Assembly (NCBI GenBank): GCA_029433345.1
Contig: JAQTHY010000001.1
Coordinates: 434,001-498,000, forward strand
Source: Orbaceae bacterium ESL0727
GTDB taxonomy: Bacteria > Pseudomonadota > Gammaproteobacteria > Enterobacterales > Orbaceae
DNA: 64,000 nt
Reading direction: 5' to 3'
A program made the translations under genes and the position numbers. Position 1 is the stretch's first letter. Every line of letters begins with the position of its first letter. The notes beneath the pieces were generated by a model. The model ran no database searches. It saw nothing but the letters and a program-made list of their open reading frames with translations, and had not been told where the DNA came from. Shown here in pieces: positions 49,047-57,684 of this stretch.

Positions 49047-49982
49047 CTATCTCGCAATTATCTCAATTTTACTTACCATATTGTCAATCGCTTGACGATT
49101 TGAAATCCCAACACCTGCTTGCTCTACTGATAATGCTGCAACACTTGAGGCAAAAACTAAACAATCTTTGATCGATTGTTTATTCAGTAAACCATACATT
49201 AATCCAGCCACCATGGAATCCCCAGCGCCAACCGTACTGACGACTTTACATTTTGGCGGTTTGGCAAGCCACGCTTCATTTTTAGTGACCCATAATGCAC
49301 CTTTACTTCCCAATGAAACAACGACATTTTCAATACCTTCATTGACCAATTGGGTTGCGGCAGATTTGATATCATCTAGCGTTGGTAAAGCATGACCAAT
49401 CCACATTTCCAGTTCTTTATCATTAGGCTTAATTAACCAAGGTTGTGCTTTTAGCCCAGCGACAAGAGCGTCGCGGCTACTATCAAAAATAACCCGTGGG
49501 CAGATCGCTTTAACTTGCTTAATCCATTGGGTTAGCTTTTCTAGCGAAATCCCGGCAGGTAAGCTACCACTAATAGCAACCATATCCATGCCCGGTAACC
49601 ATTTTAGTGAATCAGTGACAAAATGTTGCCAATCTTCATCTGTCACAATGAAGCCTGAAAAATTAAGATCGGTCACTTCACTATTTTGCTCGGTTAATTT
49701 CACATTAATACGCGTACGTCCAGCCACTGTCTGGAATTTATCTGTGACATTCAGTGACGAAAATAGCGCATTAAAGCCATCGCGATTTTCGCTACCTAAA
49801 AAACCACCAACGGTTAATTTAATACCTAAATCGGCCAATACTTTGGCAACATTAATGCCTTTGCCGGCAGGTAATAAATCTGTGGTGTTGACTAAATTAA
49901 CCTCGCCCAACGCGATTGCGGGGCAAAATCCTAATAGATCATAGGCTGGATTTAAGGTTATCGTTGCGACTTGATAACTCAT
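49047..49982 (-). CDS. fruK: 1-phosphofructokinase
   Basis: Phosphorylates fructose 1-phosphate to fructose 1,6-bisphosphate. PfkB-family kinase of 311 residues with the N-terminal LLPAGKGINVAKVLADLG signature and the C-terminal catalytic VSTVGAGDSMVAGLMYG (anion hole and base Asp). Start ATG at 49982 shares its base with the fruB stop (TAATG), so the two are translationally coupled. Middle gene of fruBKA. Confidence 0.97.
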   Translation of the reverse strand: MSYQVATITLNPAYDLLGFCPAIALGEVNLVNTTDLLPAGKGINVAKVLADLGIKLTVGGFLGSENRDGFNALFSSLNVTDKFQTVAGRTRINVKLTEQNSEVTDLNFSGFIVTDEDWQHFVTDSLKWLPGMDMVAISGSLPAGISLEKLTQWIKQVKAICPRVIFDSSRDALVAGLKAQPWLIKPNDKELEMWIGHALPTLDDIKSAATQLVNEGIENVVVSLGSKGALWVTKNEAWLAKPPKCKVVSTVGAGDSMVAGLMYGLLNKQSIKDCLVFASSVAALSVEQAGVGISNRQAIDNMVSKIEIIAR

Positions 49983-51190
49983 TATGCATTACCCTCACCA
50001 AAACCATTCGCAATTTCTTTACCAATCGCATCTAATGCTTGTTCTGCATCATCACCTACTGCCGTAAATTGCAAACGGGTACCTTTTTTAGCTCCTAGCG
50101 CAACAAGTTTCATTAAGCTGGTCGCACTGACAGGATTCGCTTCACCATTTGCGCCAACACGATCTAAATTCACTACCGTAATTTTACTGTTAAATTCTTT
50201 TGCGAGTTTGACTAAGATTGATGATGGGCGCGTATGCAAGCCATTATCATTGACCACCGTAAATTCACGGGTAACCGTGTTCACTGCTGGCGCAGCGGTT
50301 TTGTCCTCTTTTTCTGCTGAAGATGTCGGCGTGACAGCAGCAGTTGGTGCTGACGTAAGCAAATTAATGAGCTGATCACCATCCGCGGTAACTAATTGAT
50401 TTAGCTGCTGATTAAATGCCAAATCAGCAATACGTGTAACGACATCATCCACCGCATCATCAATAGCCGCAAGCGTAATTAATAACTTGACCGGTTTGTT
50501 ATCGACCTGGATATCACTCACAGTACGGCAAATAGCAATCGCATTTTTCACGTTACCTGTTTGGCTATCGTTTAACCAAACACCTGATCCCAAATAGTTA
50601 GGTTGAGTATCTAACACTTTTTCAATAAACGCGGTGTTAACTGCACCTTGTTGCTTTAAACGCGACGCATTTAATGCTTGTAATGTGGCTAGATCATCGG
50701 CAGGAATATCTAATAAGAGTGATGAAGGAGTGATGGATAAAGCATCACTTTCGGTAGTTTCTTTACCGGTTAAGAGTGCCACTGCTTCATCAGCTGATGT
50801 GATATGTTTAATCTTCTCTTCCATACCGTCAGCAGAAAGCACATGGGTTAAGTGGCGAAGAAGTTCTAAATGTTCATCCGAGCTTGCGGCAATACCAATA
50901 GCGACATACGCTTTTTCGCCATCATCGCCCCAGACGACTCCATCAGGGAAACAGAATACTTGCACACCCGTTTTTTTCACTAAATGGCGAGTATTAGGTG
51001 TGCCATGTGGAATCGCAATCCCAATACCTAAATAAGTTGCGGCTTGCGATTCTCTTTCCAGCATGCCATCAACGTACCCGTTTTCGACAAAACCAGCACG
51101 TGTTAATGCGGCAGCAATCTTTTTAATTGCCTCAACTTTATTATCCGCGTGTTCATTTAAATGAATATCATCTTTAACTAAATGAAACAT
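49982..51190 (-). CDS. fruB: PTS fructose EIIA / HPr-like protein FPr
   Basis: Soluble diphosphoryl-transfer protein: EIIA domain with phosphohistidine His62 in AIPHGTPNT, a middle domain (about 160-300) and an HPr domain with NGLHTRPSS. 402 residues; E. coli FruB is 376, the excess lying in the linker (Pro/Thr/Ser and Lys/Glu). The frame is open upstream to 51280, but the ATG at 51190 (AGAGG upstream) gives the family start M-F-H-L-V and puts the EIIA histidine at the same number as in E. coli; the region upstream contains the operator. Confidence 0.96.
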   Translation of the reverse strand: MFHLVKDDIHLNEHADNKVEAIKKIAAALTRAGFVENGYVDGMLERESQAATYLGIGIAIPHGTPNTRHLVKKTGVQVFCFPDGVVWGDDGEKAYVAIGIAASSDEHLELLRHLTHVLSADGMEEKIKHITSADEAVALLTGKETTESDALSITPSSLLLDIPADDLATLQALNASRLKQQGAVNTAFIEKVLDTQPNYLGSGVWLNDSQTGNVKNAIAICRTVSDIQVDNKPVKLLITLAAIDDAVDDVVTRIADLAFNQQLNQLVTADGDQLINLLTSAPTAAVTPTSSAEKEDKTAAPAVNTVTREFTVVNDNGLHTRPSSILVKLAKEFNSKITVVNLDRVGANGEANPVSATSLMKLVALGAKKGTRLQFTAVGDDAEQALDAIGKEIANGFGEGNA

Positions 51191-51262
51191 AAAATAAATA
51201 CCTCTTGTTTGCATGGTATGGTGAGTATACCGACAACTTAGAAAATATACTACATCATATAC

Positions 51263-51279
51263 ATTGAATCGTTTCAGCA
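51263..51279 (-). promoter_or_regulatory. Cra (FruR) operator of fruBKA
   Basis: Minus strand GCTGAAACGATTCAAT is close to the E. coli Cra consensus (TGAAACGTTTCA type) and lies about 75 nt upstream of fruB. The gene for Cra itself is next door, so local repression relieved by fructose 1-phosphate is likely. Confidence 0.8.
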
Positions 51280-51335
51280 ATAATGAATAGAAATCAATTA
51301 ATGATCAAATAAATTTTTTCTATTAATGTTTATAG

Positions 51336-51351
51336 TGTGATCCATATCTAA
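51336..51351 (-). promoter_or_regulatory. Possible CRP site upstream of fruBKA
   Basis: TGTGATCCATATCTAA has a perfect TGTGA half-site, the right 6-nt spacer and a poor second half (TCTAA for TCACA). Fits a catabolite-controlled sugar operon; weak on its own. Confidence 0.3.
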
Positions 51352-51427
51352 TTTTTCTATTCTGTCATCACTCAAATCGCGCAATTATAGTGAATGAATG
51401 TTGACCATTTGGCTGACTGTAAAACGG

Positions 51428-52447
51428 TTAATGGGCATTATGATCGCGACTTAGACTACCTCGATAAATTAATCGCCGCGGAATCGAGGTTGTGCCGGGT
51501 TCATAGTGATTTTCGTGTAAACTATTTAGCAAAAGTGTCATGGTCATTTTGGCAATCGCTTCATGGTGCTGCGATAGCGCGATCACTTTGCACGGTAAGA
51601 AATCTAATAATTCATTATCACCAAAAGTGGCAATGGTTAAGTCATCGGGGAGATGTTCTTGCTTTCGTAAAAGCGCATCAATGGTGCCTTGTAGTAATGA
51701 AAATGATGTTGTAAATAAGCCGCTGGGGATGGGATTTGTTTCTAGCCACTGACTAAAAAGGGCACTGGCATCTTGTCGGCTATAATTAGTCGCATATAAA
51801 AAATCAACCTGTTGATGATTGGCTAACGCAATATCATTAAAGCCGGCTTCGCGAAGTTGGCTGACGGATAATTCAGGTGAAGCACCTATATAGACTATCG
51901 GGCCGTCGACAAATTGATTAAATACGCGCGCTAACATTCTCGCATCGTCCTTATCGGCACCGACAACATTGCGAAATTGGGCGGTGGGTAAAGTGCGATC
52001 TAACGCTAAAAGGGGAATTTCGTGATTATCCCACTTATCGTAATAAGCATAATCAGTTGCCGATACAAATGCGGATGAGATAATCAGGGCATCAACTCGC
52101 CGCTGTTTTAAATGCAAAATACACTCTTTTTCAATATCTGGATTATCTTCTGAACAAGATAAGAGCAGTTGGTAGCCCTCTTTTCTCACGAGTTGTTCTA
52201 AATAATTAGCAATTCGTGTATAGCTGATATTTTCAAGATCAGGAATGATTATCCCAATAGAGCGCGTCTTTCCAGCCCGCAAACCCGCGGCGACGGCATT
52301 AGGCTGGAAGTTATGTTTTTTAACTACCATCATCACTTTCTCAATGGTTTTATCACTTATCCGATATTTCTGTGCCTTCCCATTAATCACATAGCTGGCA
52401 GTTGTCTTTGATACACCTGCGAGATGGGCTATCTCTTCCAATTTCAT
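51428..52447 (-). CDS. cra: Catabolite repressor/activator Cra (FruR)
   Basis: LacI/GalR-family regulator of 339 residues. The helix-turn-helix MKLEEIAHLAGVSKTTASYVINGKAQKYR and hinge NFQPNAVAAGLRAGKTRSIG closely match E. coli Cra, as does the effector-domain tail IATFGDNELLDFL. It senses fructose 1-phosphate. In E. coli cra is unlinked from fruBKA; here it is immediately upstream in the same direction, leaving 237 nt with the operator in between. Confidence 0.96.
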   Translation of the reverse strand: MKLEEIAHLAGVSKTTASYVINGKAQKYRISDKTIEKVMMVVKKHNFQPNAVAAGLRAGKTRSIGIIIPDLENISYTRIANYLEQLVRKEGYQLLLSCSEDNPDIEKECILHLKQRRVDALIISSAFVSATDYAYYDKWDNHEIPLLALDRTLPTAQFRNVVGADKDDARMLARVFNQFVDGPIVYIGASPELSVSQLREAGFNDIALANHQQVDFLYATNYSRQDASALFSQWLETNPIPSGLFTTSFSLLQGTIDALLRKQEHLPDDLTIATFGDNELLDFLPCKVIALSQHHEAIAKMTMTLLLNSLHENHYEPGTTSIPRRLIYRGSLSRDHNAH

Positions 52448-52571
52448 AATTGATTCTCTATACAGTTTTAGTCTTTATTTAAACTTAAATGCTATAAATT
52501 GTAAATATAACCTTATCACAGGAATAAATGATATCTATTTTGTGCCCAGAATCATGGCAGGCACATTTTTT
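52448..52571. other. cra upstream region
   Basis: AT-rich sequence that must contain the cra promoter on the minus strand. Apparent short minus-strand ORFs here run through the structured repeat that follows and have no protein-like features. Confidence 0.4.
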
Positions 52572-52756
52572 ATTAAACGATTTTTTTAAAACTATTTTTT
52601 TAAAGAATAACTGATTGAAATGGGTAGTAGTTCTGAAAGTTATGAACATGATGTGATGTTTTCGTTTTAGCCACACTCTCAATGCCAAACTGGCATTTTG
52701 GATTGAAAAGCATAAGCTATTAGTGTGAAAAGCGGCATTCACGCCGCTTTGTTTTG
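52572..52756 (+). ncRNA. Candidate small RNA, tandem unit 1
   Basis: First of two direct repeats of period 185 nt. Read on the plus strand: a possible -35 TTGAAA (52615-52620), 17 nt, -10-like AGTTAT, then about 100 nt with a hairpin AATGCCA-AAC-TGGCATT (52681-52697), ending at a perfect terminator stem AAAGCGGC / GCCGCTTT (ends near 52750) with GTTTTG tail. The inner hairpin is kept in unit 2 through G-U pairs, which suggests selected RNA structure. Alternatively the stems are the gsp terminator, duplicated. Confidence 0.45.
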
Positions 52757-52938
52757 ATTAAACTATTTTTATTAAGCTATTTTTTTTAAAGAATAACTGA
52801 TTGAAATGGGTAGCAGTTCTGAAAGTTATAAACATGATGTGATATTTTTGTTTTAACGACATTCTCAATGCCAAACTGGTGTTTTGGATTGAAAAGCATA
52901 CGCCATTAGTGTGAAAAGCGACATCCACGCCGCTTTTC
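52757..52938 (+). ncRNA. Candidate small RNA, tandem unit 2
   Basis: Second repeat copy, about 85-90 percent like unit 1 by eye. Keeps the TTGAAA...AGTTAT spacing, the inner hairpin (AATGCCA with TGGTGTT) and an end stem AAAAGCG/CGCTTTT near 52914-52937 followed by CATC. It lies 14 nt from the gsp stop codon, so on the minus strand the same stem can end gsp transcription. Confidence 0.45.
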
Positions 52939-52951
52939 ATCTTGCCTGCTA

Positions 52952-54853
52952 TTAAGCAAAGGCATCATCATCTAATACGCGTAATGGCTGCATATCACTT
53001 TCGCCTTTGATAACCAATGATTTATCTGAACGTAAGCAGGTACCGCCATAATGACCACCTACGGTAAAGGTACAGATCTGCACATAACGATCAGCAACTT
53101 TAGGTAAACAGCAGAGCTCTTGATAGATGTTTTCTTGGCCGGCAAAACGACCGTTGGTTTTATCTAACTCTTGCTGCTGATGACCAATTAACTGCACATT
53201 ATAACCACAGCGTCCCGCAATAGGTTTGACGGCATAGCCTTTTTTGATCAAATCATCATTTAATTCAAATGAGGCTTCTAATAAGTAACGGTGATTAGGG
53301 AACAGTGACCATAACACAGGTAAAATGGCCTTATTACTTGGAATAGCTGTCCACAATGGCTCAAAGACGGACACTTCTGGGCGCAACAAGACGTCCATTA
53401 AGCGCACCTGTTCATCTGGGTGCCCTGTGCGAATAGGCACGCCCGCGATCTGTGCTTCGCTCTCGTCGCGTAGCTGTTCGAGTACCGTTTCCCAGGCCCA
53501 GGTCTTCCAGACACAATTGACGATTCGCCCTTCATCATCAATCAACTGCCCTTGTTTGTCCCATTTTAATCGTTCTAAACCGTGTAAGATTTTGCTCTGG
53601 AATCCGGCCTTTGAAAGTGCTCTTTGCATAAATTGTGCATGATAATCTTCTTCTGTATCATGATCTTGCATAATGTGTACAAACGGTTTAGCTTCAGTAT
53701 GTTTCCAGCAGTTAGCCAGTGAATCGAGCAAGCCATCCCCCGGATCCGCACCTTCAGTTAATCCTGCCTGTGCCGCCCATTTACCCAGAATCAAGCCGGT
53801 TTCAGTATGGCATGACGCTGAATCAGCATTATATTCATATACTTTCAAACCGCGTTCACTCATACAAAAATCTAATCGCCCCGTGACCATTTGATAACGC
53901 CGTTGTTGCCATGAAAGCCGTAAGCGTGGCCATAAAATGTCGGGTATATTAAAGTAACGGAGTAAATTGTCATCTTTAAGGACTTTATCCGTTGCATGTA
54001 AATACATAAGATGCAGCTCATTGGTCGCCCGAATCAGTTCTTGCCGCGCGCTTTCCGAAATAGTGAAATAGCGATACGGATCATCATGATTGACATTGTG
54101 GCCATTATCGATCACATAAGCGTGCTCAAGAGGATCTTTTTCATTCAGCCAATCATGATCAAACTGCCCGTGACGTGCAACGGTATCACTATGAATGGCC
54201 AGATACTTTGGTGGCGTCAGGGGTTGCGGTAAACTATATGTCGTATCATCGGTTTGGATCATCCACCCTAAAATGGTGGTGCCATCAAACGTATCTTTGA
54301 GTTGATACCCTTCGTCAGTGACGATCATCGGCAGCTCACGTGTCCACTGCTGCCCTGCTGGCAGGCGAATATCACTCACATTTTGTTCAGCAATGCGAAT
54401 TTTATCAGACAATACTTCGGTAATAATCGCAACATGGCCTGTACGTTTAAAAATGCCCCCTTCCCCCCAAATTAATAGGGCACCGGCTATTGGCGCTTTT
54501 TTACTGCCATTTGCAAACGCCTGTAGCGGCAGGATTTTTTCAGTCACAACTTCTCGCAAAAAACGCAATGAGAAGATTTCATACGCCATCCCTACGTCGG
54601 TAAAAACTACGCCGTAATTTAGGTACAAAAACCGCCGCGCAAATTCTACACATTGCCATTTATAGCCCATATATTCACGACCAAGGTAGCTGCGATAAGA
54701 AGAATCATCCGGATAATCCTTTGGATCAACCGTTGCATAATTAGAGGAATAGATAGCAACCCCACTAGGTGCATGGCCGAGTAACGCACCAAAAGGTTGA
54801 TTGTGATTGCTAACCGCGATATTCATGGTAGTAGAATGAGAAGTTGCAGACAT
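52952..54853 (-). CDS. gsp: Glutathionylspermidine synthetase/amidase
   Basis: Bifunctional enzyme that joins glutathione to spermidine and also hydrolyses the product, a thiol-redox and polyamine store. The N-terminal CHAP amidase domain (about 15-210) has catalytic Cys68 in WQCVEFARRFLYL and His in TGHVAIITEV; the C-terminal ATP-grasp synthetase (about 225-620) has LDFCMSERGLKVYEYNADSASCHTE and KPIAGRCGYNVQLI, ending DDDAFA. 633 residues against 619 in E. coli. Stands alone with tandem repeats downstream and a long AT-rich leader upstream. Confidence 0.96.
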   Translation of the reverse strand: MSATSHSTTMNIAVSNHNQPFGALLGHAPSGVAIYSSNYATVDPKDYPDDSSYRSYLGREYMGYKWQCVEFARRFLYLNYGVVFTDVGMAYEIFSLRFLREVVTEKILPLQAFANGSKKAPIAGALLIWGEGGIFKRTGHVAIITEVLSDKIRIAEQNVSDIRLPAGQQWTRELPMIVTDEGYQLKDTFDGTTILGWMIQTDDTTYSLPQPLTPPKYLAIHSDTVARHGQFDHDWLNEKDPLEHAYVIDNGHNVNHDDPYRYFTISESARQELIRATNELHLMYLHATDKVLKDDNLLRYFNIPDILWPRLRLSWQQRRYQMVTGRLDFCMSERGLKVYEYNADSASCHTETGLILGKWAAQAGLTEGADPGDGLLDSLANCWKHTEAKPFVHIMQDHDTEEDYHAQFMQRALSKAGFQSKILHGLERLKWDKQGQLIDDEGRIVNCVWKTWAWETVLEQLRDESEAQIAGVPIRTGHPDEQVRLMDVLLRPEVSVFEPLWTAIPSNKAILPVLWSLFPNHRYLLEASFELNDDLIKKGYAVKPIAGRCGYNVQLIGHQQQELDKTNGRFAGQENIYQELCCLPKVADRYVQICTFTVGGHYGGTCLRSDKSLVIKGESDMQPLRVLDDDAFA

Positions 54854-55246
54854 GACGTATATAACCTTGTGTTATTGTAGTATTGTGTTTTTATCGATAA
54901 ATCGTCATCTATTATGATAACGTTTTATGATAAAGAGTATTGATCATCAACGCTGTTAATTATCATAACCGTTACTTATAGCTGTAAATTATGACTGTTA
55001 ATTATAGCTATTAACGATAACTGTTGATCATAACAACAGCTGACTATAAGAACGGTCCATTATAGAAACTATTTCCGATAAAGGCCACCGTTATAAGCAT
55101 TCTCACAATACATTCTTATAATAAAAACGGCATGGCGCGGAATAGCACATAATCGTGACGTACTTAATGATGGTGATCGGTAAAATAGCTTTTCGGCAAA
55201 TGGCGATAAAGCAATACCGCATCAACGGTGAATAATGTGATAGCAA
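54854..55246. other. 393-nt spacer between tusC and gsp
   Basis: AT-rich, with imperfect short repeats of the type CTGTTAATTAT / GCTATTAACGATAAC between about 54950 and 55040, presumably containing the gsp promoter. The E. coli gene order predicts tusB here after tusC; I find no complete tusB, only a start-less run of about 30 codons past the tusC end in another frame. Confidence 0.5.
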
Positions 55247-55600
55247 CTAAAACCGCAAAATAGCGTGTTGTTCAGTCAGCAATTGGGTTGCCGTTGCTTG
55301 ATTGATAATCTTAATGGGAATAGTGATTGCAGTCACAGGGATATGATAATGATCTAAGGATGCTTGGTCGACATAGACCTTGTCAATATCATAAAGCGCC
55401 AATAATTTTAAGGTAGCAATATAATCACGCAGCAAAATTTTTTCGGGTTGTTGGTTAGGCAATAGATGAAATACTCCTTCACCTTCAAAAAACAGGGACA
55501 TCTGGTTAATATCAGACAGTGCTAACGCGATATCTAAGGCTTCGCGACCTTTAGCATCACCATGTGGTAGGTGACTTATCACCACAGCAATTTTTTTCAT
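55247..55600 (-). CDS. tusC: Sulfurtransferase complex subunit TusC
   Basis: 117-residue DsrF/TusC-like protein (E. coli 119), part of the TusBCD relay that passes persulfide sulfur from TusA to TusE for 2-thiolation of tRNA wobble uridine. Begins K-K-I-A-V-V-I-S-H-L-P-H-G and contains LDIALALSDINQMSLFFEGEGVF-like strand and helix, as in the family. Gene order tusD-tusC is conserved with fkpA upstream; a 103-nt gap separates it from tusD. Confidence 0.9.
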   Translation of the reverse strand: MKKIAVVISHLPHGDAKGREALDIALALSDINQMSLFFEGEGVFHLLPNQQPEKILLRDYIATLKLLALYDIDKVYVDQASLDHYHIPVTAITIPIKIINQATATQLLTEQHAILRF

Positions 55601-55703
55601 TATTGTCTGCTCTCATCATAAAACTGTTTTATGGTTAGCTAAAAATAATCTCACTCAACAACAATCTCGATCAAAATACGCTAACTAAACTGTAAATTAA
55701 CCA

Positions 55704-56072
55704 TTAAAACTGGATAACACGATCAGAAACCGCAATAGATTCACTCAATTCACCCAATCCAGTTAAGGTAAATTGCTCAGCACAGTTTTGCGCTGTCACG
55801 CCACGTCGTTGCGCGGCGGCAATGCAGATAGCCAGTTGCAATTGATGATCTTGTGCCAACTTTTGCCACGCGTCGACAAGATCAAACTCATCATTAGCCG
55901 GATCGGTATAACCGTTACCGTTATAAACACCATCGCCATAAAAAAATACCGTTCGGAGAGTATGGGGAGAATCGGTCAGTAAAGCGTGCGCAAATTGATA
56001 AGCAAGATATGCCGCTTGTGTTCCATAAGCAGGACCAGTAACAATCAGCGTATAGGTTAAGGATGTAGTCAT
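55704..56072 (-). CDS. tusD: Sulfurtransferase complex subunit TusD
   Basis: 122-residue DsrE-like protein (E. coli 128). The characteristic start [33 protein letters not shown] and the sulfur-accepting cysteine in [13 protein letters not shown] are present, ending [18 protein letters not shown]. With TusC it forms the core of the relay. It is followed by tusC; upstream towards fkpA lie 317 nt with no convincing gene and a palindrome at 56177-56200. Confidence 0.93.
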   Translation of the reverse strand: MTTSLTYTLIVTGPAYGTQAAYLAYQFAHALLTDSPHTLRTVFFYGDGVYNGNGYTDPANDEFDLVDAWQKLAQDHQLQLAICIAAAQRRGVTAQNCAEQFTLTGLGELSESIAVSDRVIQF

Positions 56073-56176
56073 GGATATAGTGATGATCTTAGTAGCGTGA
56101 CAATATGGATAAGATTAACAATGATGATAGATAGCCATTACCGTTTAACATAGTGAGCTGACCTTAACAGCAACAC

Positions 56177-56200
56177 TTCCGCCGACACTTGCCAGCGGAA
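56177..56200. repeat. Palindromic element (second copy)
   Basis: TTCCGC (56177-56182) and GCGGAA (56195-56200) around CGACACTTGCCA; its loop matches the element at 44708-44733. In the tusD-fkpA spacer it could end fkpA transcription. No other structure is evident in 56073-56389. Confidence 0.35.
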
Positions 56201-56389
56201 TAACGGGGAAAAAGCATAAAGCGATCTACGATCGATTACTTTTCCGTGCACCATATGGATACATGATGGATAATGGCTCTCTACCATAACAAATGAATGA
56301 TTAATGAATAACATCTCTAAAATAGATGACGTAAAATTCATGATTAAACACTCACTTGTTAATTCAGTTTATTAACTGAGCTTGTTAAC

Positions 56390-57178
56390 CTAGTTGGTTA
56401 ATTTGGCTTTCGGTTTTTGTTGATCTTGATTTTGATCATCAATACCTAATAATTCAACTTCAAAGACTAATGTTGAATCTGGACCAATTGCTGCATTTTG
56501 GCCTTGACCCGGCATACTTTGTGAGCCATACGCTAAATCTGGTGGTAAAACTAATTTAATTTTGCCGCCAACACCAATTAACTGAATTCCTTCTGTCCAA
56601 CCTTTAATCACACCATTAAGTGGAAATGTTGCAGTTTCGCCACGGTCATAAGAGCTGTCAAATTTACGGCCATCAGTTAATGTACCTGTGTAATGAACAA
56701 TTACAGTATCATCAGCAGTTGGGTGACGCCCTGAACCTTCTTGAACAATTTTATATAACAGTCCAGAATCCGTCTTTTTAACGCCATCTTGTTTGGCAAA
56801 ATCAGCACGGAATTTATCACCTGCTTCGGTATTTTCTTTACTTTCTTTTTCAATTCGGGCTTTTGTTTCAGCTTGTAGACGTTGACCAAATCCATCTAAA
56901 ATAGTTTTGACTTCTTCTTCAGTCTGTTGAGAAGCGCCACGATAAGTTTCTGCAAAACCACTAATAACATAGTCAGCATCAGTCTTGATTTGATTTTGAT
57001 CTAAATTCCCTTTCATATAGCTCGCAAAAGATGACCCCAATGCATAGGCTTCTTTTTGGGCATCGGTGGTAATTTTTGCTTTATCCGCATTGGCGTCAGT
57101 TGATTTCTTTTCGTTACAACCAACTAAAGCTAATACAATGGCACTACTTACTAATGTCATTTTAATCAATGATTTCAT
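56390..57178 (-). CDS. fkpA: FKBP-type peptidyl-prolyl isomerase FkpA, lipoprotein form
   Basis: Periplasmic chaperone and proline isomerase. Order: signal with lipobox LVGC (Cys21), dimerisation helices (about 35-135, DAQKEAYALGSSFASYMKGNL), and a C-terminal FKBP domain (140-250) with VIVHYTGTLTDGRKFDSSYDRGE, GVIKGWTEGIQL and LPPDLAYGSQ. ATG 57178 has GGAG 6 nt ahead; an in-frame TTG four codons earlier is not needed. E. coli FkpA is soluble with no lipobox, so membrane anchoring is a difference. 262 residues. Confidence 0.93.
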   Translation of the reverse strand: MKSLIKMTLVSSAIVLALVGCNEKKSTDANADKAKITTDAQKEAYALGSSFASYMKGNLDQNQIKTDADYVISGFAETYRGASQQTEEEVKTILDGFGQRLQAETKARIEKESKENTEAGDKFRADFAKQDGVKKTDSGLLYKIVQEGSGRHPTADDTVIVHYTGTLTDGRKFDSSYDRGETATFPLNGVIKGWTEGIQLIGVGGKIKLVLPPDLAYGSQSMPGQGQNAAIGPDSTLVFEVELLGIDDQNQDQQKPKAKLTN

Positions 57179-57283
57179 ACTACTCTCCAAGTTGAAAAAT
57201 CTTACCTAATGAAATTAACCGGCTTATTATATACTAGTCATTTTTTAAAATACAGGGAATAGATAAGCGCACGATCATGGCAA

Positions 57284-57403
57284 TTAAGGTGTCACACAGA
57301 TATGTGAATTGTAATTGGTAGAAGTGTTATTCGCACTAGAGATATAACCATTAAAAGTAGAAATTTGCGCAACGTAATTATTACTTATTCGGTTATTGGT
57401 CCA
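57284..57403 (-). pseudogene. Adhesin-family C-terminal remnant (E)
   Basis: About 40 codons reading W-T-N-N-R-I-S-N-N-Y and ending HICVTP-stop, homologous to the last 40 residues of fragment G and the other copies. An in-frame TGA lies just upstream and nothing precedes it, so it is a stranded tail. The following 281 nt (57404-57684) show no gene. Confidence 0.75.
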
Positions 57404-57684
57404 TAAGTGAATTCAAAAACGGAGTGCGACTAATTAAATAGTTATCTGGTTATGAATAAAACTTAACCTTAATCCCCAAAGCGGGATAAACAAAAATAAT
57501 AACTAAAAATAATAGGTAAAAGAGTAGCTAACTATTAGCCACTCCTTTAATTAAAAAGTTAGATAAAATTAAATAATTGCATTAACAAAATTATCGTTAA
57601 GTCCATTAATCGTTAAAAATTAATCCATAACTATATGGCTTTTTTATCAAAATAGACCTTAAATATCTTGAGACTCTATAATGA

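Noticed and set aside
47438..50375. Several plus-strand ORFs antisense to fruAKB
   Set aside because: All are shadows of strongly conserved genes on the other strand, with Ala/Pro/Thr-rich composition typical of such frames.
52485..52940. Two short minus-strand ORFs with similar sequences
   Set aside because: Their likeness comes from the underlying DNA repeat. Start contexts are poor and the structure looks like RNA hairpins rather than coding sequence.
55160..55270. tusB gene or remnant after tusC
   Set aside because: The open run ending T-D-H-H-H-stop has no start codon, overlaps the tusC end and shows only a vague likeness; mentioned as a hint, not called as a gene.
56138..56341. 67-codon minus-strand ORF between tusD and fkpA
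   Set aside because: No Shine-Dalgarno, mixed composition, and it runs through a palindromic element; no protein-like features.
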